A program made the position numbers and the translations under genes. Source: Tuctoria greenei (lineage: Eukaryota; Streptophyta; Magnoliopsida; Poales; Poaceae). Taken from it: DNA of 64,000 bases. This document shows, in pieces, positions 11,190 through 25,000 of this stretch (its first letter is position 1; every line of letters begins with the position of its first letter). The stretch is taken from positions 288,187,560-288,251,559 of the forward strand of contig JAYESD010000001.1 of NCBI GenBank assembly GCA_036927565.1, written 5' to 3'. The notes beneath the pieces are model-generated. The model was not told the DNA's origin. It did no database searches and saw only the letters and a list, made by a program, of their open reading frames with translations.

Positions 11190-12161
11190 AAATTTTCATA
11201 TAGCTTTTATTAAAAACCACATCGTTCTTGGAAATTCATATGGTCCAGAACGTTGTCCCTATAGCAACAAGGATGCCTTTTCTTGTCTGAGCAGTAAACT
11301 AGCTTTCAAAGAAATGCTCAGTCGATTCTGGAACTTCAATATTAAAGGCAACTTGTATCACCCTCTAAAAAATCTAGTAAAATGACAATTGAAAAAAAAA
11401 GTGATTAATAGTCTCATTTTTTGAACAGAAGATACATTTCTTATCACCTTTCCAATTACATCTAGCTAGATTATCTTTTGTAAGGACTACACCTTTTTTC
11501 AGATACCACAAGAAAATTTTAATTTTCAATGGTAATTTTGAATTCCAAATCAAACTGCCATGACACACATTTGTGTCAGTTATCAAGAAATTGTACATCG
11601 ATTGAACTGTAAATAATCCATCTTGTTTAAGTGACTATCTAAACACATCATGTCTATCATTAAGATTTATATGGACAATCTCAGCAACTAGTCTATACCA
11701 GCTATTCAGGTTGTGACCGCTCAATCCTCGACGGAACGACACATTTAAATGTGTTGTGCTAAAAACATTAGCAACCGTGTCATTTTTCCTCCGTATGATA
11801 TTATATAATGATGGAAAGCGATGTTTTAGTGTGGACCTTCCTAACCAGTTATCTTCCCACAATCTAGTGTCCCTACCGTTATTAATCTGAAAATGTCCAA
11901 GGTAACATCCTTCACCACCATCAAACTAGACCAAAAATGAGAGTCTTCTGTCTTTTTTTATATCTGGCCCAACGTCTTATTTTTAATGTACTTTTTCCTC
12001 AATAAACCCTGCCATAGCCCTTCCTCATTAATGAATTTAAATAACCATTTGCTCAAAAGACATCTATTCTGTATATCAATATTAAGAATGCCTAAGCCAC
12101 CTTGATCTTTCGACTGACAGATTACACTTAGTTTGGTCGGAGTGGTTGGTCTGCACTGGAG
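11190..12161 (-). pseudogene. LINE (non-LTR retrotransposon) remnant, C-terminal part
   Basis: The minus strand encodes broken pieces of the C-terminal half of a plant LINE ORF2. KDQGGLGILNIDIQNRCLLSKW (about 11,958-12,161) is the usual conserved block after the RT domain. A W-rich block follows at 11,635-11,862, then the zf-RVT region at 11,374-11,598 (IWNSKLPLKIKIFLWYL, CIFCSKNETINH), then a tail around 11,190-11,370 ending in a KNDVVFNK-type motif. Stops and frameshifts are frequent and no RT core is seen, so it is dead. A Stowaway MITE lies directly at its 5' edge. Confidence 0.75.
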
Positions 12162-12163
12162 TA

Positions 12164-12242
12164 CTCCCTCCGTCTTCATGAACTTGTCGCTTATAGTTTA
12201 AAAATGAACTACAATGCGATAAGTTTTTAAGGATGGAGGAAG
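12164..12242. mobile_element. Stowaway MITE, 79 bp
   Basis: CTCCCTCCGTCTTCATGAAC at the left pairs with the inverted right end ...GGATGGAGGAAG, and TA dinucleotides flank both sides (12,162-12,163 and 12,243-12,244). These are the defining traits of Stowaway elements. Confidence 0.8.
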
Positions 12243-12816
12243 TACTCGTCTACTTGTTCTGCCTCTACATGTTTTTTTTGACGATTAATTCTGCCTCTAG
12301 ATGTTGCTTATGTCGCTCTGCCTCTTGCTTCCTGGCTGGCCCCTGATGCTCGCAAAGGCTGGCAGGAGCATTTTCAGAGATCAGGCATGGCTCTGCACCC
12401 CTGTACATGGACCAAGGAAGAGACGTGGAAGGAATTGACGTCCAAGACAGTGATCTCACGCTTCGTCCTTGGTTAACCATTTCAGTCCAGGTTCAGCATC
12501 TGACGTTGGTAATCCTCTGACCACAACTGCGGCGGTCTGCTCACCAACGCTCGGTCAAAGGGCACCTAGAATACGCTCCGCAGATGCAGACATGCACGAA
12601 ACCAAGCAGAGCCTGCCTCTCACCAGATCCATCGAACTTGATAAAACGGCGCCGCGGATGGATGAGATCGACGAACGCTTCCCCTTTCGGCCCAATTGTC
12701 TGCCGGTATATGGATCAATCAGTGTTAGTACATCCATGGCCCGTATGATGATGGGCTGAGTTGCGACCCACTCACCGACCCACCTGCACCGAGCGTCGTG
12801 CCCGCTGCCTCGGAGA
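12243..12816 (+). promoter_or_regulatory. Region upstream of the MUN-domain gene
   Basis: This 574-bp stretch lies between the last MITE and the first usable ATG of the 26-exon gene. GC content rises sharply after about 12,640, as is common at grass gene starts. No convincing TATA box was found. It probably holds the promoter and 5' UTR, but the transcription start cannot be read from sequence. Confidence 0.4.
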
Positions 12817-13025
12817 ATGTCGCTCACGCTCGTGTCTTGCCTTTCCGATCCCACCACCAGCTCCTTCGCTTTTCCTTTTTCCCATCGCCTCTCCACCTTT
12901 CGCCCGTGGCCTACTACTCGCCGCGCTCCACTCGCAGCTAAGCACGCGCGCGGCCTCGGCGACGTTCGTGCGGATACGCCCCCGCCGAGCAGCACCGCTG
13001 GACTGGATCTCCGCTCCGCGCGCAG
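12817..13025 (+). CDS. PATROL1: Exon 1 of the MUN-domain gene (tentative start)
   Basis: ATG at 12817 opens a 209-nt frame ending in AG before a consensus donor (gtacg) at 13026. The two leftover bases join the A of exon 2 to give AGA, exactly in phase with the conserved ESVVELLQRYRRDR start of the family. It would add 69 Ser/Thr/Arg-rich residues (MSLTLVSCLSDP...) ahead of the point where known relatives begin with only three or four residues. Either this is a real extension that resembles an organelle transit peptide, or exon 1 is largely 5' UTR and translation starts elsewhere. No other ATG in correct phase was found between 12,760 and 13,940. Confidence 0.5.
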
Positions 13026-16000
13026 GTACGCCTGGCCTCCTCGTGTCGCACAACTATCTTCACCCATCAGATCCATCCCCACACCCACGGTTCCACCCTC
13101 CCCGTTGGAGGCGCGCAATGTCCCCAGTCATCGCCCTGGCGGTGGCGGACTGGCGGGTAGGCGGGAGGGCGTGGGTGGAGTTTCTGCGGCTTACTTCTCT
13201 GGACACACTGGAGTGAGTAGGATTGCGGATTCGTTTCGCATTTTTGGGTCTCGGCCCCAGTTCCGAGTCGCGTAGTGCAATCTGCACACACTGGCGTACC
13301 GCTTGTTGTCAAATGTGGTTCGATCGAGCGTGTACTGGGAGCTTGCGGCAGTGCAACCTCAGTTGCCCTGACATTAACGTTCATCATGTTCGGTGTGTTT
13401 TCTATTACAGTATGTTATTGGTAGGATAGGGATGAACTTTGTCAGCGTGAAATTCTACATGGATCGCCTCATTGTGTACATACCTCATATCTATTGCATG
13501 ACAGCTAGTGAAATTGAGCCCACGGTATCAACTAATACCAACTGTTGGATGAGATTTACAGTTCACTAACTATTATTTTTACTCATGACTATTAACCTTT
13601 ACAAAAATGCAGCACATCAATACTTCAAATTACTCTTCAAAGTATCTGGTTCTTTCATGAATGTGCCACTATGATTTTCTCGATTTTTATTATCAGTCCA
13701 TGACTCCATGTGACAGTTAACAGCATGCGGGTAATAACTAACATAATGTTTTATTTTTCAGGGATGTTATGCTGGTTGCAAGTAATTTATAGCACTTAGA
13801 TCCGGGTTTTGGAATTCAGAGTGCTTCCTCCCCCTTATAAACCATGGATGAGTAATAATAGCTGCATAATAAAACTTCTTTGATTTAATGATTGTACATT
13901 TAGTTATGAAGTAACTGCTTTATGTCCCAACCAAACCAGAGAAAGTGTTGTCGAGCTGCTGCAACGTTATCGCCGCGACCGCCAAGTATTACTCAACTAC
14001 ATTCTCTCTGGCAACTTGATCAAGAAAGTTGTAATGCCACCTGGTGCAATCTCTTTGGATGATATTGACATAGATCAAGTCAGTGTTGATTATGTCCTTA
14101 ACTGTGCTAAGAAGGGTAATTTTTTTTACTCTACTAGGAGTTTCTTGTTTTCAATGCTTACATCTATTCTGAGAATGCTTTTACAATGCAGGTGAACTGC
14201 TTGATCTTGGAGATGCTATCCGTATTTTTCATGATAGTCTTGATTACCCATATGTGGTGAGTTAATTTATACTTGGTTTTCGTATGTCTTTTTGTTTGCT
14301 GAATAATTTCTTTTACCTTTTAGTTCAATAATTATTTCTTGGTTTAGATCCTCAAAACTGCATATCATATGAGTATGATATTTTCTTCTCAAAATTTATA
14401 TAGAAAATCTCAGAGGCTCAAAGATGCATTAGTCTACTCTGACACTCATATGGCAAACATGTATACCTTTTGTTCTTGTCAGAATAAAACTGGAGCAGTA
14501 GAGGAGTTCTACTTACTTACAAAACCTGAGCATTCAGGACCAGCACCAACAAAGGAACCTCCTCCTGTCCCTGCCACCGCACCATCACCCATTGTGATTC
14601 CACCACCAGTTGTGGAACCATCATCTGTTACTGTGTCGTCACCAGTTGCGGATGCAAATCTAGAAAAATCAGGATCATTTGATTCTCCAATTGAGAAGGA
14701 ATTGACCATCGATGATATTGAAGACATTGATGATGACGAAGATGAATTCAATAGCCGAAGGGCTTCAAGAAGACATCAAACAGATGCTAGTGATCTGTCA
14801 TTGCGGTTACCCCAATTTGGAACAGGTAACAATTTCGAATCAATGAAAAAGTGACACAATATTACATGTTTAATAAAAACACAAGGATACTAATCATGCT
14901 GGTGGAATTAAGCTCTTTGATGATCCTCCATCTGCCCTATTCCTTTTTAGCATTTTGTTGGTGATTCCCTTTGCTACTCATGTACTCCTGCTTCATTTTT
15001 TTAGTGAAATGAGTATGTTCATGTAAGTGATTGTGATTCAATTACAATGAACAACCAAACGACATAGTTACTTCTTGAACCTTGTCCAGCTCTGAATTAC
15101 AAAGTTATTGGAATCTTGTTACCTTTCCAGGTATCACAGATGATGATCTTCGTGAGACAGCATATGAGATCCTTGTTGCTGCTGCTGGTGCCTCAGGGTA
15201 GGTGTTCACATTTCTTTACATCAACATTTTTTATTTCATTCATCAAAGTATTCCAACTCAGGAGTATGTTAGAACCTGGCCTATTCCTGTGCCTGTAGGG
15301 GGCTTATAGTTCCGCAGAAAGAAAAGAAAAAAGAGAAGAAGCACAAATTAATTCGGAGACTTGGCCGTAATAAGAGTGGAAGTGCTGAATCCCATACTCA
15401 ACGGCAACCAGGTTTAGTTGGTTTACTTGAAAACATGAGAGCCCAACTTGAGGTATTATGCCTTAACTTTACGTTCCTGATGACTGGATTAGCAGACAAA
15501 TTTGTACCCTTTTGTCTTTTTATTCTTTACTGATTAATCACTCAATTTGAATCATGTTACCACATTTATGCATTTGTGCCTTCTAAACCTCCTTTTGGGC
15601 GCTGCATGAAACTTAAAAGAAAAACTTTGTAGTTGAGCCAGCCAATATTTTTTAGATTGTTATTTGGTCAAATGTGCCTGGTCCATTTTTATTTGGGTTA
15701 ATTTTTTCCATCTAATATGTTGTATTATCAGTGTTCTTATCAAGTGCAACTTTTTTACGGGATTAGATGGCATGTCTACCGACTACCATACAATACTAAT
15801 GTATTTGAATAAAAAAATATTGGCACCTCCAAGGTTTGGTGTTTTTGATAACTAACTAAAGTAAGGTAACAGCCTGTTTACTGATCAAGAGACCAAACGA
15901 CTTTTAAGGAAAATAACTTAGTATATTGGAAATGCTAATTTCACTGATTCACTCTAGTGCCTGATTTGATATTCAGAAGGTTTAAGTTAATAATTATTAT

Positions 16001-19000
16001 TTGTTAGTTCTTATTTGCTACTTGAAAGTATCTAAATAACGTTTTGTAAAGTTTAAGACCTCAGTTCCAATGTTTTGTTTACGTGCACCCATTTTTCTTA
16101 AGCCTTTTGACCATCTTAGTCTTAAATTTCTTCCACCTTTCCTTTTTGTTTTTGGATAGATAACCGAGTCCATGGATATTCGAACTAGACAAGGATTACT
16201 CAATGCTATGGTTGGCAAAGTTGGAAAACGAATGGACAATATCTTGATTCCATTGGAACTATTGTGCTGTATATCCAGAGCTGAGTTTTCTGACTTGAAA
16301 GCATATCTTCGTTGGCAGAAGAGACAGGTTTGTCATCCCGTTGTGCAGTTTGTGACTCATTTCTTAATATTTTTTTCATTTGAATTTTTTATTGTAGTTA
16401 AATATGCTGGAAGAAGGCCTCATAAACCATCCAGTTGTTGGATTCGGAGAGTTAGGCCGAAAAGTGAATGAGCTAAGGAATCTTTTCAGAAAAATTGAAG
16501 AATCTGAGGTTTATGCCTACTGATGGAAGTTTTATTGTTGAAATTTTATGACAATTATATGAACTCTCCATTAAATGGAGGATTATGCTAATGTATTTTT
16601 TCACCAGTCACTGCCACCATCCGCTGCGGAGGTCCAACGAACAGAATGCCTAAGATCTCTCAGAGAAGTTGCTACCTCTTTCTCTGAAAGGCCTGCTCGG
16701 GGTGACCTTACTGGTGAGGTTTGTCACTGGGCTGATGGATACCATCTAAACGTAGCATTGTATGAGAAGATGCTTGGCAGTGTTTTTGACATCTTGGACG
16801 AGGGAAAGCTTACAGAGGTCAGCACTTTTTTTTTGCAATATTCCACTGCCTAATTTCACTATTAGCTGTGATATTTCTCAACATTTTTGCTTTACTTTAC
16901 CAGGAGGTAGAAGAAATCCTTGAGCTGTTGAAGTCAACTTGGCGGATGTTGGGGATCACAGAGACAGTTCATGATACATGCTACGCATGGGTATTATTTC
17001 GTCAGGTAAATCCGTAATCAAGAAGTCTAAATTAAGGCTACAGTTTGTTCAATATCTGTGTTTTTTCTTTGATGGGCCCCAACTATCCGTACTACAGCAA
17101 TTAGCTATATTTCCTTGCTGCCGATTATTGTCCACTGACTTGAGCCTATTTAGCGTCTGGTGCCTTTTGTTAAGAGCTTGTCACCAGCAAAAAGCAGTGA
17201 GGAAATTGTTCTTGATTATGACAGGGTTCAAACATTTTACTTTCATTAATTAGATGCATTTATCTGAAGACAAAGTCCTTTCTTGAAAATCCTAATTGCC
17301 TTTACCAGTTTGTGGAGAAATGATGCATTTTCCAATAGTTAAGTTCAAGTTAAGCCTGTTAGTACGTATTAGCATAGAACTAAATCTGGAACAGTAAACA
17401 TTGGTTTATTTACTTATTAGTTCTGTTGTGATCAATAGGATTTCTTTCATAAATAATAGTTTACTGGATTTATTCCTTATAAAATCCTGTTTTATTCTTG
17501 AATCTTGACTACTTAACTCATGAAATAAGTTGCTGCATAATAGTATGATGGTTAATGTAGGTTCTGCAATACAGTTTGTTTGTACAGGTGAGCAAGGACT
17601 TGTGAAAGCTATGATAGATCATTTGAGGAAGATACCTTTGAAAGAACAGCGTGGTCCACAGGAGAGATTACACTTGAAAAGTCTGCGCTGTTCTGTTGAT
17701 GCTGAGGGTAGCTATCAAGACTTCACATTTTTCCAGTCTTTCCTGTCCCCAATTCAGAAATGGGTGGACAAGAAGCTGAATGACTATCATCTACACTTCT
17801 CAGAGGTCTGTTTTCCCACCTTGTGGAATCACCATGTGCTCCATAACACACATGGTGGTCAGTTATGCTATGAAAACTAATACCCTCTACTCCTTGGAAG
17901 AACCTAGTGTAGGTGTAGCAACAGATGCACTTTGAGAACACCATCACAGTTTTGTGCCATGCCACCATTTTTTACTCCTTGGAAGCTCATCCTTTAGTTT
18001 CGACAAGGGATACCTTTGAATTCTTATTTTTTGTACTTTATGTAGCAAATATTTATTACGCCATTTTCACTGAAGATTGTGCCCTATGTCCTGCTCTTGT
18101 ATCGTCTTTTATTTGTTTATTATTTATACTGGATGCAGAACACACATAGGTTAATCTGTCAGTTTTGTACAATCCAGGTCATACTGGATTTTTTTTTCTC
18201 TCATTTGCTAGCTTACAGATAACAGATCATTTTTTCCCACATTGAAACTTCATTTACATCTGCAGGGCCCCAGCATGATGTCTGATATTGTGACAGTGGC
18301 AATGCTTACTAGGAGGATCCTTGGTGAAGAAAATGACAAGGTGCCTATACTTTACCTTCGTTTTTTATCAGTGTTCTTGCCTTGTCACTGGTGTACAGTT
18401 GCAATTCCCTGTTCAAGTGGTAAATACATTCACTGTTATTCAAAAGAACAAAATTGTCTTCACTGTTTGCACATAAAAAAGGGCATCCCGGTGCACGTAG
18501 GTCCCGCTTGCGCAGGGTCCAGGGAAGGGTCCAACCACTTTGGGTCTTTTGTATGCAGCCTTTCCCTGCATTTCTGCAAGAGGCTGTTTCCAGGACTTGA
18601 ACCCATGACCTCATGGTCACAAGGCAACAGATTTACTGTTTGCAAAGGTTGAATATTGTTATTTTATTGTGATTTTGAACATACACTTGCTTTTGTGCTT
18701 CAGGCTATGGAGTCTCCAAACAGAGACCAGGTCGACCGTTACATCACTTCTTCAGTTAAAAATGCTTTCGTGAAGGTGACACTTCTTTGCAGCTGCAGTA
18801 TCCCTTTGCTAGTATAGTTCTTGTTTATATGGGTTCCATTTTTTATCAGACATATGACTTCTGAAATTCTGATATGTGAACGTGTCTGTAAATCACTCAT
18901 ACCTATGACTTCTGAACTTCTGATATGTCAAACCTCGGATAGTTCAATTTTTATTGGTTTGAATTGCATAGGGGTGGGCATCCGGGATTACCCGAAATTT

Positions 19001-22000
19001 CTGGTCGGGTAATTCAGGTTTTCATAATTACCACCCGAAATTATACTCAATTTTTCGGGTACTCAGAAATTCGGGTTCGGGTCACCCGAACTACCCGAAA
19101 AGCAGTAAGCATGTGGGCAGACCTCGCCTAGGTGGAAGCGAGGCGCCGGTCCGAACTGCCAGAGACTCGACGGTGCGCTTGCCCACGGTCTTCGCCTTCG
19201 CGCTCTTCATCCGCGGGGGAGGGGGAGGCGTGGACTACCAGAAGCTTGGAGGCGGCACAAGCTTGGAGGCGGCACGCGCGGGGCTGGGACGACACCCGTG
19301 AGGTCTCCGCTCGAAGCTCGTCAGCGGGCGGGTGCAAGGTCCTCGCTTGAGGCTTCGGCGAGCGTAAGGGCTGGGGCGCGAGCAGTCTTCATCTGAGGCC
19401 TGTGGCGCGACGATGGCCTCAAGGGACCGGCACAATGGCTGTGGCGCGTTGGTGGCCTGGCGGGCATGGCGGCAGCCTAGGGTTACCCATGCGGGGGGTA
19501 GGGGGCGCGACAAGGGATCTACGCCCGGGGGAGGGATGCGGCGGTCTGTGGTTGCGGGAGGGTTACAGGACAGTGGCCGGGGTTACAAGTCCGTGAGGCG
19601 TTGCTGGGCCAGGCTGGCGCGGCAGGCGTTGCTGGGCTCGACGCGGGAGGCAGCTGCGGTTCGTGTTTTTTTTTCTTTCGGAAAATCAGGTACCGGGTCT
19701 TAATACCTGAATACAACCGAAATAAATTCGGGTTTCATGAATCTTTACCCGAAATATGAATTTGGGATTCGGTTTTCTAATTTTTTCGGGTTCCGGATTT
19801 TTCAAGTTCGATATTCGGGTTTGGGTTTTATGCCAACCCCTACCACTGCAGGTGTATGTGTTTTTTTTTTTCCATTTCATGGAGTTGTATTGGATCACCT
19901 TGACACTTACAGAAATATCACGCCAACAACAACAACAACAAAGTCTTTGCCCCCACTCCAAGCACGTTGGGGTAGGCTAGATATGAACCCCAACAATTTT
20001 ATTTTAAAAAAGGAAGTAAAAGAGAGATAAGAGTAAAAAAACTACAAAGAAACTAAGATTGTAGCACAAGAAAACTAACAAAAAGAAAATATCACGCCAA
20101 TGCCACTAATATTCTTTGCATCTGGAGATGTTAGCTAACTGCTTGTCTTACTATTGGGAGAGTAGAGTAAGTTTAATTTTTTGTCAATCTGTTCTAGATG
20201 TTTTTGTAGTAGCGCTTTCTAGTTAGGACCTAGGGATTGGTTATGATGTTGAGTATGTATACAACAACAACAGCAACAAAGCCTCTTGTCCCAAGCAAGG
20301 TGGGGTAGGTTAGGGATGAAACCCAAACAAGAGCCACAAAACGAAATGTAAAATGTAAGGATTTTATTTGAAACCGTAATTCTGAGAGGACAGACAGTCA
20401 TTGATCCTACCATGATTCTGGCATGTGGAAGCTAAATCTTCATGTGCTCCAATACAGAGATAGTTCTTTTGGTATGTCCCAATCTTTCAAGTCTGATCTT
20501 GTGGATTGCTGATCCCCATGCGCTCTCAGTATGTATTCTACTGTAAAAATCAGCAATTGCTATTTTTCCTATGTCCACCCACTTTAATGCTCAAATTCAA
20601 TTAAATAATGAAAATTCGTAAAAATATTCACCATGTGCCTCATCAAAACACCGCATTTTATTTTCCGAGTATTCTGGGTTGTGTGCTGACCTGAGCTGAT
20701 TCACAGTAGCAATTGCATTAAAGGGGCAGCCCGGTGCATGTAGCTCCCACTTGCGCAGGGGCGGGGAAGGGTCCGACCCATTCACAGTAGCAATTGCATT
20801 ATAACATAATCTCAAAGTGGTAGACATTGAACATTCTTCTCTTTTTACTCTCAGATGGCACATGTTGTAGAGTTGAAAGCAGACACAACACATGAACATT
20901 TTTTAGCGTCTCTTGCTGAAGAGACGAAAAAGCTTCTGAAGAAAGATATGACCATTTTTACGCCTATTTTGTCAAAATGGCATCCTCAGGCAGCAGTTAT
21001 TTCTGCTTCCCTTATCCATAAGCTTTATGGAAACAAATTGGTAAGTTATATCTGGGATATCTTCTAATTGACTTTGAGTTTAAACTTTTATTCTGAATGC
21101 TTACATATAAGTTCTGTGACAGAGACCGTTTCTTGAGCATGCTGAGCATCTCACGGAGGACGTGGTTTCTGTATTTCCGGCAGCCGATGCTTTGGAGCAG
21201 TACATAATGTCTACGATGGCTTCTGTTGTGGGAGATGATGGTTTGGACAGCATATGCAGACAAAAGCTAACAACATATCAGGTGTCCGTAACTTTTCCCC
21301 AAGTATTAAAACTTAGAAAAGTACAAAATAATACTTTTGTTTGCTTGGATGTCTCCTTGACATGAGATACGTGTGCCTTTGTTTGCCATTTTATCAACTA
21401 TTTTGTTCTTCACAGTATTGTTTATCTTTATCCTGATTCTCTCTCTTTTTCTCCAGATTGAAAATAAATCTGGCACATTGGTTTTGCGTTGGGTGAATGG
21501 GCAACTTGAGCGAACTGAAACATGGGTTAAAAGGGCTGCTGACCAAGAGGTAAATCTTTTGTGACTAAAGTTTATGACCTTGCTTCAACTCTGTCTTATA
21601 ACTTTTCTAACCATTATCCATAGAAGTGTCTTGGTGGTTGTTTATAGTGAATGAGTAAACTTTATGTCATGTTTACTCGAGCTTTATGCCTACATGTTGA
21701 CTATATAACATGTTTGTTACTATTTGAAGATACTAAAATCCCTAGCATTCATCAAAATATAAAAGCAAAACTGCTGTTGCATATGCATATCAGTTGACAC
21801 TTAAAGTTCATGTGTCATGTATTCCTTCTAGAATATAAGGCTATGCCAGTTATGAATAGTTCCCTAACTGAATCAGGGACATTTAAAACCTTTGAAACTC
21901 TTTATCTGAATCTATTTTTATTCTGTAACATGTATAGTTGCACTTCTCTATTTTTGTCATTTTACAAAGGTTTGATTGCAATATTGACCACCACTTACAT

Positions 22001-25000
22001 CTCATTTCATCTCTACTAACTTATCTTAGCTTCATAGCGTGATTGTAATATACCCAAGCTATATTCTTCCTTTTCTGTGCTCCTATCTTCACTATTCTAA
22101 ATTTTGTATTTGTCAGGTTTGGGACCCTATATCGCCACAACAACGTCATGGGAGTTCTATTGTGGAAATCTATAGAATCATAGAAGAGGTTCTTCTCTGG
22201 CTCATTTTGTCCTTCATTATTGCTTTGAAAATTCGTTGATTAGTTTCCCCTTGACATGATAATGGATTTTTTTTATGCAAATGAACTTCTTTTATATGTG
22301 TTAATCTGAATTTTTTTCTATTGTACTTTTTGTTGGTTTTGACACTGTCTGTGCAATACTATTTTTGAACAAATGTTGATTAAGTTGCTGATGACCATTC
22401 TACAATATATGTGTAGTTAATTTTGGTAGTTTCTAGCTACTGATTTTATGTGTGGTCATGTCACATAGCTTATTTAAATAAAATTTCAATTGTACTAAAG
22501 AAGCGAATAATCCAAGATAGTGTCTCAAAGTGAATGAGAGTGTTCTAACGGAATTTATAGCTGTTTGCCATTGTTTTACTGCTACCACTCATAGGCGATC
22601 ATGACTTCGTCAAATTTATTATTCCTACATTCCGTGAACATTTCTCCATACTCTATCCCTTCCTAAGTTTGATTTTTTTTAACAGCATATTTGTACCTCA
22701 AATGCTGTTTCTTTTCTGATAATTGAGCTGTTTATAAACTGCTTTTTGCCCCTCTAAAGAGTAAAGCACTAATTCCTTTCTAACTACTTCAGACTGCAGA
22801 TCAATTCTTTGCATTTAAGGTTCCTATGCGAGATGGAGAACTATACAGTCTGTGCCGTGGTCTTGACAAGGCATTTCAAGTTTATATACAACTTGTTACT
22901 GCACCCATAGGTTTGCACAATCATCTTTTTTTCTTCAAGGAATACATTTTATACGGCTATTTGTATTTTCTTTTTGTCATTTATGGTGCTTCTGATTGAT
23001 GTCAAAGGCAAATTTGTTTCTTGTCATCTTGTGGCACGCCTGCTCAATAATGTATATTTTATATAATTTGTACTTTTGGTACGAATAAATTAATCTCATC
23101 CTTGCTAATCCTTTTCCTTTTTTTTTTCCAAACCTCTTCTCTTCTCTAGCCGTTGAGTCATAACAGTTATGTCTGCTTGCAGTTGATAAAGATGACTTAG
23201 TTCCACCTGTGCCTGTTCTTACGCGATATAAAAAGGAGCTTGGAATCAAGGCATTCGTAAAGAAAGAGGTCCAAGACGTTAAAACAGTCGATGGGAGAAA
23301 AGCAAGTGAAATAGCTCAACTTACAATGCCAAAGCTCTGTGTGCGGCTTAACAGTCTATATGTGGGTTTCTTGTTTACCATAGATTAACAACTACTACCT
23401 CCTTATTTCTTTTGATGTTGTTAGGACATCATATTTTGTCCATATTTGCTCTAGCCATGATGTCCTTGTTATGAATGTGACTTGTATTATTGAGGAGGCC
23501 AAAGGCCTCTATAAATAGATGTACAGGAATAACAATTATGCAGAAAAGCCCTTATGCAAAAGGGAAATTACAAATATATCCCTACATCTCTAACACCCCC
23601 CTCAAACTCAAGGTGCATCACGAACACTGAGTTTGGAGAGATAAAAACTATGCCGAACTCGGGTCTGTGCCTTCGTGAAAAAATCCGCCAGCTGAAGCTC
23701 TGAGGGCACATACTGGAGATCAACAACACCGTTATGTACCTGTGCTCGTGTATAAGAAGCATCAACATCAATATGCTTGTTAAGCTCATGCTTGACCGGA
23801 TCACGAGCAATACTGATCGCACCTGTACTGTCAGACAAAAGAGGAGTTGACATACCAACAGAAACACCAAAGTCCTCAAGCAACCACCGCAGCCAAGTAA
23901 CCTCTGCACTCACAAGAGCCATAACACGCAACTCAGCCTCTGCACTCGAACAAGAAATCGCTACCTGTTTCTTAGTCTTCCAAGCAATGAGGGAACCACC
24001 AAGAAAAACACAATAGGCAGAAAGAGATCGACGGTCAGAGGGATCACTAGCCCAAGTAGCATCAAAATATGCTTTGAGCTGTAAAGAGCTAGAGCGTGGA
24101 AAGAACAAGCGTCTGGAGATAGTCCCACGAAGATAACGCAAGACACGAAGCAAGTGACTATAGTGGACCTGGGTAGGAGCCGAAACAAACTGACTCAGAA
24201 TATGAACAAAGTATAAGATATCAAGACGAGTGACACCAAGATATACGAGACTCCTTACAATATGACGGTAACAAGTAGGATCATCAAGAGGCTCACCATC
24301 AGTGGCTCGAAGATGAACATTAAGTTCCATGAGAGTCTCAACAGTTCGGTGATCAATAAGAGAAGTCCGATCAAGAATACCCTGAATGTATCTCTCCTAG
24401 GACAGAAAAATTCCCTCAGAAGAGGAGGAAACCTCAATCCCAAGAAAGTAGCGGAGAGGACCAAGATCGGACATAAGAAACTGCTCACTGAGACGGGCCT
24501 TTACAAAGGCTATGTACTCACAATCGTCTCCGGTGATCATGTCATCAACATACAGAAGAAGAGTGCGGCCACGAGACGAAGTGTGTACAAAAAGCGCGGG
24601 ATCATGAACACTGGCAGAGAAACCAGCAGCAGTGACTACAAACGCAAAACGCTGAAACCAAGCACGAGGAGCCTGCTTAAGGCCATAAAGACAACGTCGA
24701 AGGCGACAAACCATGCCCTCAGGAACAGAATACCCAGGTGGTGGCTGCATATAAAACTCCTCACGCAACTCACCATTAAGAAAGGCATTCTTCACATCAA
24801 GCTGAGAGATGGATCAGTCACGAACAGAGGCGACAGCAAGCAGAGTGCGAACAGTGGTCATGTGAGCGACAGGAGCAAAAGTCTCATCATAGTTACGACC
24901 ATGTTCCTGCTGAAAGTCACGGGTGACTAATCGAGCCTTATATCGCTCAAGTGAACCATCAGAGCGAGTCTTAACCTTATAGACCCACTTACACGTGATT

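Noticed and set aside
13117..13156. ATG at 13,117 with a GTAGG donor-like site after TGGCGG as an alternative first coding exon
   Set aside because: Phase mismatch with exon 2 and no acceptor needed or seen upstream.
12761..13216. An alternative first exon ORF starting at 12761
   Set aside because: Its frame does not join exon 2 in phase at the clear donor at 13,026; the frame starting at 12,817 does.
13763..13783. A mini-exon with ATG (acceptor TTTTTCAG, donor GTAATT) ahead of exon 2
   Set aside because: It would end in phase 0, but exon 2 needs two bases carried over; joining them would shift the conserved frame.
18590..18634. A possible tRNA gene because of a B-box and tRNA-like head
   Set aside because: No cloverleaf can be completed; it is the head of a SINE with a 10-bp target duplication.
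20240..20285. ACA/CAA repeat taken as a simple microsatellite
   Set aside because: It is the 3' tail of a minus-strand retroposon with target duplication, seen twice in the same intron.
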